A stretch of 13,927 nucleotides of DNA. Origin: Physocladia obscura (Eukaryota > Chytridiomycota > Chytridiomycetes > Chytridiales > Chytriomycetaceae). The stretch spans positions 1 to 13,927 of the forward strand of contig JADGJH010000842.1 of the NCBI GenBank assembly GCA_027596945.1. Reading direction: 5' to 3'. A program made the position numbers and the translations under genes. Position 1 is the first letter of the stretch. Every line of letters begins with the position of its first letter. The notes beneath the pieces were generated by a model. That model searched no databases. It had not been told where the DNA came from and saw only the letters and a program-made list of their open reading frames with translations. Positions 7,321 through 13,927 of this stretch are shown one piece after another.

Positions 7321-9811
7321 TCATTCTCCCATAAAATCATCCCATTCTGGATTTTGCGGCGATCGATAACTTCCATATTTTTTATCCTTTACCATTCCTT
7401 TAACTTTTCCATATTCTCCAATCCGCAAATGCCCCACCTCCAATTCCCTTGTTGCTGCATCTTCTCCATACATTATTTTTGCGTTACCCAATGCTTCGAC
7501 TGCTTTTGTTGTTGTGGTATCGCACATATCTTCTTCGTGATCACCAGCCAGCATTCCGGTTGCCAACATTTCAGCCGCATCGATTGCAAATCGCATCGGA
7601 TGACGCAATGTCCGTCGAGCTCGGCGGTAGAATTCATATTCAAGAATATTTTGAGCCATATACCACCATAATATCTCAAAAATTTTCATGAGAAATGTGA
7701 AGCCGCTGGCTGTTGCGCTGAGATATATGGCTACTTTTGGAATCGAAAGTACTCCCGCTCCTGCGAACCCATAATAGTCACATGCAATAGTTGCTGCATT
7801 TCCATCGTATTGCATTAAAGCAAAATGAACAGCCGATCCTATTCCTGTTTATTTTGTTTTAGTTTTTGGTGTCGTTACTGTTTTCTCACCTACTGACACC
7901 CCACGAAATGTGTATGAAGTGTGATAATAACCATCGGGAAATGTACCTTCAGAAAGAATATTGCAAAATGTGGCTCCTTGACTAATAAGAAACTGTTAAC
8001 TTTCTATATTTCAAAATTTTTGCCCTACCTTGGCGTGAATGAGGAGTTTCCGAACACATTCAATATAGATTCTTGTAATAAAGATAGAACTCCATACTCA
8101 TCCTTGTTCATTTTAAATGACGTGTGTGCATCAATAGAATGCTGATTAACTGAGGAAGGATAGCTAGCAGAGAAATCGTTGTCGAGACTGTTTAAGCCCA
8201 CTATTTGACCGTTTGTGACCATATTCCATTGATCTGCTTCAAAATGAAAGTCAATAAACCCAATTCCAACTGTCATCAAAATTCGGCAATTTTGTACAAC
8301 TGATGAATTTTGTACCACATTCTGTATATCGTCGAAAGTAGTGCTTGGTGGAAATATAATTTTCAACTTTAACAGCATTCCATGCGAATCATGTGACTGT
8401 ATTGTCATAAAAGTTTGAGTGGCTATCCCCAATTTCAATTCTGGATGCATTGTGCCACTATCGCAAAGTACTTGAATGACATAAATCGGGCCCCTACCAG
8501 AAATTTGAAATGAATCCATGGGATTGTCCATCGGCCATCCTGACCAACCACCAACAATACCGTCAGCTAAAGGCAGCCCGTAATTATACACTTCTGCAAA
8601 ATTTACATCGCCTTGCAAATAATCTTTCAAGTTAATTTCTGTTGGAAGCGTTGAGCCGTTATACACGGGAGGAATACTGCTTCCGGTCATCAGCTTAGTT
8701 TGGACAGATACCCAGCTGAACATGATGGAGCTCGCAATTAGAATCAATTCGGCGCAAGTTCCTATGAATGCACTCGCTTTGATCACCGATTGCGTTGGAG
8801 ACTTCTGTCCACCAACCCAAAAATCTGATATTTGAGGAATCGTTAAACGGCCTTTGAGGAGATCATTTGCGGTCATGGATACTCTTATTATTGAAGAAAG
8901 CTGTCTTCCGGACTCATGTGCTATCGATGCACAAACAATAACAAAAAGTTGCTGGATTCATGATATTAGTGATCAAATCATTTGGAAAAAAAAAATCTGA
9001 CAAAACCATGAAGTTATAAACCCAAATTCCTGGCATGACAGCAGAAAGAGAAAAAATGAATATAGTTGTAACCGTACAATGCGCGACAAACAGTGTGAAC
9101 AATAAGAGCAGTATGCGCGTAGAATCAGCAGCAAGAAACGCAACTGTTTGCTTGAAAAGGGGAGACTTCGTAATACGAAGCTGGATTTGAAGCATCCATT
9201 GAATAATTGGATGCACCTTATTTCCCATGGATGAAAAAGACGATCCTCTGCTATGCATCATAGGATGAGAATCATTCTCTGATAAGTAATCTCTTCCTTT
9301 TGGTATTGTCTCTATTGTTTCAAAATAGTCTGATACACTTTTTCTCAAAGATGCATAGCTGAGGTGAACATCATTCTGCTTACGCTGTTCGCTTTTTCTT
9401 TTTTGTTAGTTTACAATATAAATTTATAATCATATAAATGATAAGAGTAGTAAAAAAATTAAAATTAAAAACCATATGAGATGGTGCTCACAATGTCAAT
9501 GCAAATGGGCCACTTGTTGGATTTCGAGGCAAATCAAAAGAGTTTGTGTGTATGATATTTGAAAGTTCAGACCCTGGTACTTCTGTTTGACTTTCTTCTG
9601 ATAAGTTTGGTCGATTTATTGTAGAGTCGTTAAATGCGATATGTTCGAAATCAATGCTGACGCGTTTTGCGGTACCACGATTCTCTATTTGGGTTATATG
9701 TATACCCACGGTATTTGAAAAAGATGCAGTTTCGATAACAGGAATAATATTGACAGCCAAGTTTGCAACAGTATCTGTATGCGATTTTATGTCATCGTTG
9801 TTTTCTTCCAT
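7321..9811 (-). CDS. uncharacterised four-pass membrane protein, tandem paralogue A
   Basis: Family not recognised. Five exons (9492-9811, 9007-9397, 8029-8951, 7890-7981, 7321-7844), introns 94, 55, 47 and 45 nt, give 749 residues. Residues 1-200: polar tail with SRGSSFSSMGNKVHP just before the membrane. Predicted helices: about 202-227, 229-248, 297-320 and 613-637. Between helices 3 and 4 lies a soluble domain of about 290 residues with sequons NGS, NSS and NSS and four cysteines shared with copy B (LC, NC, FC, AC contexts), suggesting an extracellular or lumenal, disulfide-bonded fold. The C-terminal tail (638-749) opens with a very basic stretch, EFYRRARRTLRHP, and ends NPEWDDFM. Splices were set by matching copy B; all phases agree. 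ATG 9811 is the first in-frame ATG, only 53 bp past copy B's stop. A receptor or sensor role is conceivable but unproven. Confidence 0.85.
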
Positions 9812-9862
9812 TTCCAATATAAATTGTCAATTTATATTTCCAATATAAATTGTCAATGTATT
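9811..9862. repeat. 26-bp tandem direct repeat between paralogues B and A
   Basis: Two head-to-tail units, 9811-9836 and 9837-9862, match at 24 of 26 positions. The left unit ends exactly on the first base of copy A's ATG (read on the minus strand), so the repeat fills almost the whole 53-bp gap between the two coding regions. The first unit contains the 13-base palindrome AAATTGTCAATTT (9821-9833); the second carries it with one arm altered (9848-9860). It may be a duplicated core-promoter or operator element, or replication slippage. Confidence 0.75.
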
Positions 9863-9864
9863 TT

Positions 9865-12442
9865 TCAACCCTCCATGAAATCATCCCATTCAGGATTTTG
9901 CGACAGCCGATAAGTTCCATACCGTTTCTCCGGCACCATCCCTTTAACTTTGCCATACTGTCCAATCCGCAAATGCCCCACCTCCATATCTTTTGTAACC
10001 ATATCTTCTCCATACATTATCCTCGAATTCCCTAGCGCTTCTATGGCCCGTGTTGTTGTGGTATCGCAAACATCGTCGTTGTTTTCGCCCGCTTTCATAC
10101 CTGTTGCCAGCATCTCTGCTGCGTCAAGGGCGAACCGAATCGGATGGCGCAACGTGCGGCGAGCGCGGCGGTAGAATTCGTATTCGATTGCACTTTGAGC
10201 CATGAACCACCATAATATTTCAAAGCTTTTCATGAGACATGCGATTGCACTGGCTGCAGCACTTAGGTAGATAGCGATTTTCGGGATGGAGAGAATCCCA
10301 GCGCCTTCAAAGCCATAGTAGCTGCAAGGAACGATGCTTGCGTTTTGGTTGTATTGCATTAAGGCGTAATGGGCTGCAGCTCCGATTCCTTTTTTTTTAA
10401 AAAAATTTTAAATGCTTTTTGACCTTTTATACTGATATCACGTGATGATTACAGCAAATCTAACCAATAGAGACACCTCTATATGTTACAGAGGTATGAT
10501 AATATCCATCAGGTAATGTGCCTTCTGAAAGTATATTGCAAAACAAGGCTCCTTGACTGCATTCTGCGTTATTAAAAAATGAAACCTGGAAAGCAATACC
10601 TTGGTGCAAAAGATGAATTTGAAAATGCAGCCATGATCGCTTCTCCCATCAATGGTAAAGCTTCATATTCGTCATCATATGTTTCAAATCCAGTGTAAGC
10701 ATCCGATGCATATTGCCCGATCGACGAAGGATAACTAACCGAAAATTCATTTTTGGGGCTGCTTACAGAAACCAATTGACCGTTTGTAACCATATCCCAT
10801 TGATCCGCCGCAAAATGATATCCCAAATACCCCGTAGCAACTGTCAAAAAAATTGTACAATCTTGAACAACCGTAACATTCTGCACAACTCTGTGCACAT
10901 CATCAAACACACTTTGCGGAGGGAACTGGACAATCATTTTCAACATTACTCCGCGCGAATCCTGCGACAATTTTGTCACAAAAGTGTTTGTGTAAATTCC
11001 AGGATCAATTTTCGAGTTATTGATACCGCTATTACATAGGACTTGAATAACGTAGACAGGTCCGTATCCATTGATTTTGAACGAATTCATTGGGTTCGCC
11101 ATTGGCCAGCCCGGCCAGCCTCCAACGATCCCATCGTTGAGTGGAAGTCCATAGTTGTACACTTCTGCGAAATCAATATCGCCTTGTAAAAAGTCTTTAA
11201 TTTCGATTCCGTCTGGAAGCTTTGCGCCAGTGTAATCGGGGGGAATACAACCACCGGTCATGAGCTTGGTTTCAATTGATATCCAGCCGAAAAAAATTGA
11301 GCTGACTATTAATGTTATTTCAGCACATGTTCCTATTGACAGACTTGTTCGGATGATTGATTGAGCTGGGGCTTTTGGTCCGCCAACCCAGTAGTCTGCA
11401 ATTTGTTGGATTGTCATTCGTCCTTTTAAGAGATCGGCAGCTGCAACGGATGTGCGGATTGTCGATGAAAGTTTGTTTCCAGCTGCATGAGCAACTAGAG
11501 AGCATGTAATAACAAAAAGTTGCTGTATAAAGTAAACAAATTTTTAAAAAAACTTTGCAATTTTTTTTTGACCATGTACTAGATTTACCATAAAATTATA
11601 GACCCAAATGCCGGGCATAACGACCCAAAGTGAAATAATAAAAACTGCTGTAACAGTAGCATGCGCCAGTAACATGAGAAAGAACCAGAGCAAAATTTTT
11701 GTGCGATCTGCAGCAAGAAAACTAGTTATAGCCCGAAAAATTTTAGACTTCATGATCATATCTTGAGTCTGCGTAAGCCATTGAATGAGAGGATGGACTT
11801 TATTTCCAATGGACGAAAAGGACGAATTTCGGCTTCGATTTGACTGTTTTTTGGTGTCCAAGGACACCTGACGGGATAATTCGGCATGCTGGTTGATGTT
11901 CTTTCGCAATGACGCATAACTTAAGTGAGTTCCATTTAGGCGTTGCTGGTTTCTAGGCTCAATAGAAAAAAGGTTTATTATACATTCATTAAAAAAATAG
12001 GAAAGAAAAAGAAAAAGTTTTACAGCGACAAGCCGGACAGGAACAAATCACCGCGATCAAGTTCAGAAGTTATTTTCAATATATTTGGAGGATTTAGTGT
12101 GAGAGCAGTGGTTGGGGTTGGCGGTGTTTGCCCAACGATATCAGCTGTAGTAGGACCTTCAGATGCATCCTGATCGATAATCACGCGCTTGAAAGTAAGG
12201 TTTCTTGTTGGTCGATTATTTTTTAAATCAATCAAGTGATGGTTTTCAGACTTGAGGATAGAAGTTGATCGGTGAGCCTTGTGTTTTTGTAAACCAGGAA
12301 CCAACGGAACTGTGTCAAGAACTAGTTCTGAAGTATTTTCAACAGAGAGTAGCGGGACTTCTGTCTCTGTCCGATTTCTAGCTGAATTATCAAATTCTTT
12401 ACTGAGGCCTTTCATGTAAGAGTGACTGTCGTCATTGCTCAT
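9865..12442 (-). CDS. uncharacterised four-pass membrane protein, tandem paralogue B
   Basis: Upstream copy of the pair, 773 residues. Exons 12024-12442, 11589-11952, 10600-11522, 10465-10556 and 9865-10388; introns 71, 66, 43 and 76 nt. Exons 3, 4 and 5 have exactly the lengths seen in copy A (923, 92, 524 nt) and all intron phases match (2, 0, 2, 1). Predicted helices: about 226-250, 251-272, 321-344 and 637-661. The premembrane motif SRNSSFSSIGNKVHP and the basic EFYRRARRTLRHP are shared. By hand count the last 164 residues are about 72% identical to copy A, whereas the first 130 or so residues barely align. The large domain carries an NVT sequon and the four shared cysteines plus an extra one in GGCIPPDY. 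The start is the first in-frame ATG (12442); a further 5' exon is not excluded. Function unknown. Confidence 0.85.
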
Positions 12443-12739
12443 TTCAAAAGATTTTCCTGTTTGACTCACAGCAAAAGCACGAAAAAAGGGAAAAAAAGCA
12501 AAAAAACAGAAGGCAGTTTTATTTTTTTAAAGATTAAAAATTCCGTAGCAAAGAAGTACGGGTAAGCAAAACAATATTTCGTTTTTGTCTCGTAATTTGG
12601 GTGAGAATTTACCCTTCGTGAAATTTTTTTTTTTCTTTTTAATTTTCATAAAAGCATTTTAAGAATTATAAAGGTTTTATAAATGCGTATTTCATGAGTT
12701 TATACTTAGTAAAGGAGACCGCAACTTGTTTTAAATTTA
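12443..12739. other. intergenic spacer, paralogue B promoter region
   Basis: 297 bp between the LRR gene stop and the paralogue B start, both on the minus strand. AT-rich with A/T homopolymers. A TATA-like ATTTATAAAA reads on the minus strand near 12675-12685, about 240 bp from the start codon, which is far for a fungal core promoter. Nothing else is recognised. Confidence 0.4.
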
Positions 12740-13885
12740 TTATAAATTAATCTGCTTCCGCTTCGCCAAAATTTTAATATACTCGTCGCTCATTTCTCGC
12801 TCCTGCACACTAAACGGGAGTCCGTCAAGAATTTTTAAATTTGTCTTGCTCAAAACACTCCTGCGAAATATTTATGAATTAAAAGTAAAAATAAAGCAAC
12901 ACTAACCTGTAACAAAACCGCCGCACAAAATCTTTATCCTTCATTTCCCTTCGAAAATCTCTATCCACTGCCTTCCAGCTTCCTGGTATTGGCAAAGCAT
13001 CAGAAGCACTAATTTTTCGCACTATTGTTTCCCTGCAATCATACCAACCTGCGTCTTTTTTCGCGTAGAATTTGGTAGTTATCGGATTTTCTCGAAGATC
13101 GAGAATTTCCAAATATGCCAACGCCCGTATCGCGTTGATCGTAGGCTTGAATTGTGATATCAAATTATTTGATAAATCCAAATGTGTGAGAGTTTGTAAT
13201 TGAGGGACGTACGGTATAGCTTCAATCTATAGGTTAAAAATTAAAAAATATTTGTAGCGAAAATATCCATCCCAAGTGTTACTTACAAAATTAAATCGCA
13301 ATTTCAAGGTCTTTAGATTACCCATTGCCACTGCAAACGGTCCACTAATTTCAGTGATTTGGCAATTATCTGCTACTAATGTGTGTAACATAGACAATTG
13401 ATTGAACATATTCAATGATTTAACTTCGGATCCTTTTTTTTTCGAGACAAACTTGTGAAATTAATAACGCACACAGACACAAAAACACGCAATATTTTTC
13501 TCTCTCATTCGCCAAAATAAAAAAACACATATAAACACACCTGAAATGTCCAGATGCCGCAATCTATCCAACGAACTTTTTAAATCATCCTCCTTCACTA
13601 TTGAGAGCAAAAGATCATAGGCATCGCTTTTCTGGTTATGCAAGTATAGTATCTCTACACAAGCAGGAAAAATCCCGCCATCACCCAGTTGGTGCCCTTC
13701 CCGCAGTGATTTCCGCAAAAAAATTAGTCCAGCGTCTATAGCGATCCTATTGATCCCTAGATTCAACACTTTAAGTGCCTTTGCTTCAGACAAATTCAAA
13801 TGCTCGATTGTGAGAATATTGTTTTCGGCGTGTAGTTTTCGAAGTGTGCGTGATGAGATTGTCAGATTCGCAATTTCGTTTTGAT
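12740..13885 (-). CDS. leucine-rich-repeat protein, 3' part (5' end beyond window)
   Basis: Four exons in the window (13541-13885, 13287-13432, 12907-13226, 12740-12860), introns 108, 60 and 46 nt, encode the last 309 residues. A further acceptor at 13886-13887 shows that at least one more exon lies upstream. Repeats of the L-x-x-L-x-x-x-x-N-x-I type are clear: LRKLHAENNILTIEHLNLS, LKVLNLGINRI, LRHLDISG, LHTLVADNCQITEI, LKTLKLRFNFIEAI and LTHLDLSNNLISQF. The array ends with LEILDLRENPIT and, after an unusual insert of about 55 residues, YRSVLSKTNLKILDG and the acidic QERE, resembling the LRR-cap that closes such domains. No enzyme domain, membrane segment or signal is visible in this part. 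It is probably a protein-binding scaffold. Similar caps are common in flagellar and centrosomal LRR proteins, but that link is inference. Confidence 0.87.
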
Positions 13886-13927
13886 CTGAAATTGCGCGCT
13901 ATTATTTATTATAGCACGAGACAAAAA
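13886..13927 (-). other. 3' part of an intron of the LRR gene
   Basis: The minus strand ends in a clean acceptor, caatttcag, directly before the exon that begins in phase 1 with QNEIANLTIS. The rest of the intron and the upstream exon are outside the window. Confidence 0.7.

Noticed and set aside
7210..7671. Plus-strand Phe/Cys-rich frames opposite the C-terminus of paralogue A (also 9850-10035 opposite B)
   Set aside because: The same kind of shadow appears at the matching place in both copies because the sense strand is conserved; no independent evidence of coding.
9811..9865. Paralogues B and A as one fused gene
   Set aside because: Copy B has an in-frame stop in the same place as copy A's own end (after WDDFM plus two residues), and copy A has its own ATG and first exon equivalent to that of B. 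A shared transcript remains possible, a single protein does not.
1..13927. CRISPR arrays, prokaryotic operons, rRNA genes
   Set aside because: No regularly spaced repeats, no ribosome-binding-site-led gene series and no rRNA-like sequence; introns rule out a prokaryotic source.

Overview
The window is eukaryotic nuclear DNA. Five multi-exon genes can be assembled by hand with GT-AG introns of 43-172 nt, and a sixth has one short intron. Intergenic DNA is AT-rich with homopolymer runs, and the gene content (a GH5 exo-beta-1,3-glucanase with a likely GPI signal, a TMEM120 homologue, an HMG-box factor, a leucine-rich-repeat protein) fits a fungus. Very short introns, animal-type TMEM120 and an LRR protein of a kind common in flagellated organisms suggest an early-diverging zoosporic (chytrid-like) fungus. 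That placement is inference; the species cannot be read from the sequence.

Layout. 1-989: gene-poor, AT-rich, with a decayed fragment at about 184-462 that resembles Ty1/copia reverse transcriptase. 990-2369 (-): secreted GH5 glucanase with one 48-nt intron. 2370-3888: gene-poor, holding an isolated Cys-rich 95-residue ORF at 2990-3277 (-) and a tRNA-like relic near 3512-3575. 3889-5747 (+): TMEM120-family membrane protein, five exons. 5827-7230 (-): HMG-box nuclear protein, three exons, convergent with TMEM120. 7321-9811 (-) and 9865-12442 (-): a tandem pair of five-exon genes for paralogous proteins with four predicted membrane segments and a family I do not recognise. 12740-13885 (-): 3' part of a leucine-rich-repeat gene whose 5' end lies beyond the right edge.

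How they fit together. The minus-strand block LRR - copy B - copy A - HMG box is tightly packed, with gaps of 297, 53 and 90 bp between coding regions. No shared pathway is evident. The glucanase acts at the cell wall. The tandem pair would sit in a membrane with a likely non-cytosolic domain of about 290 residues and cytosolic tails. The HMG-box protein is nuclear. The most novel content is the tandem pair: conserved exon architecture and core, with strongly diverged N-terminal tails, and a 26-bp direct repeat packed between the two genes.
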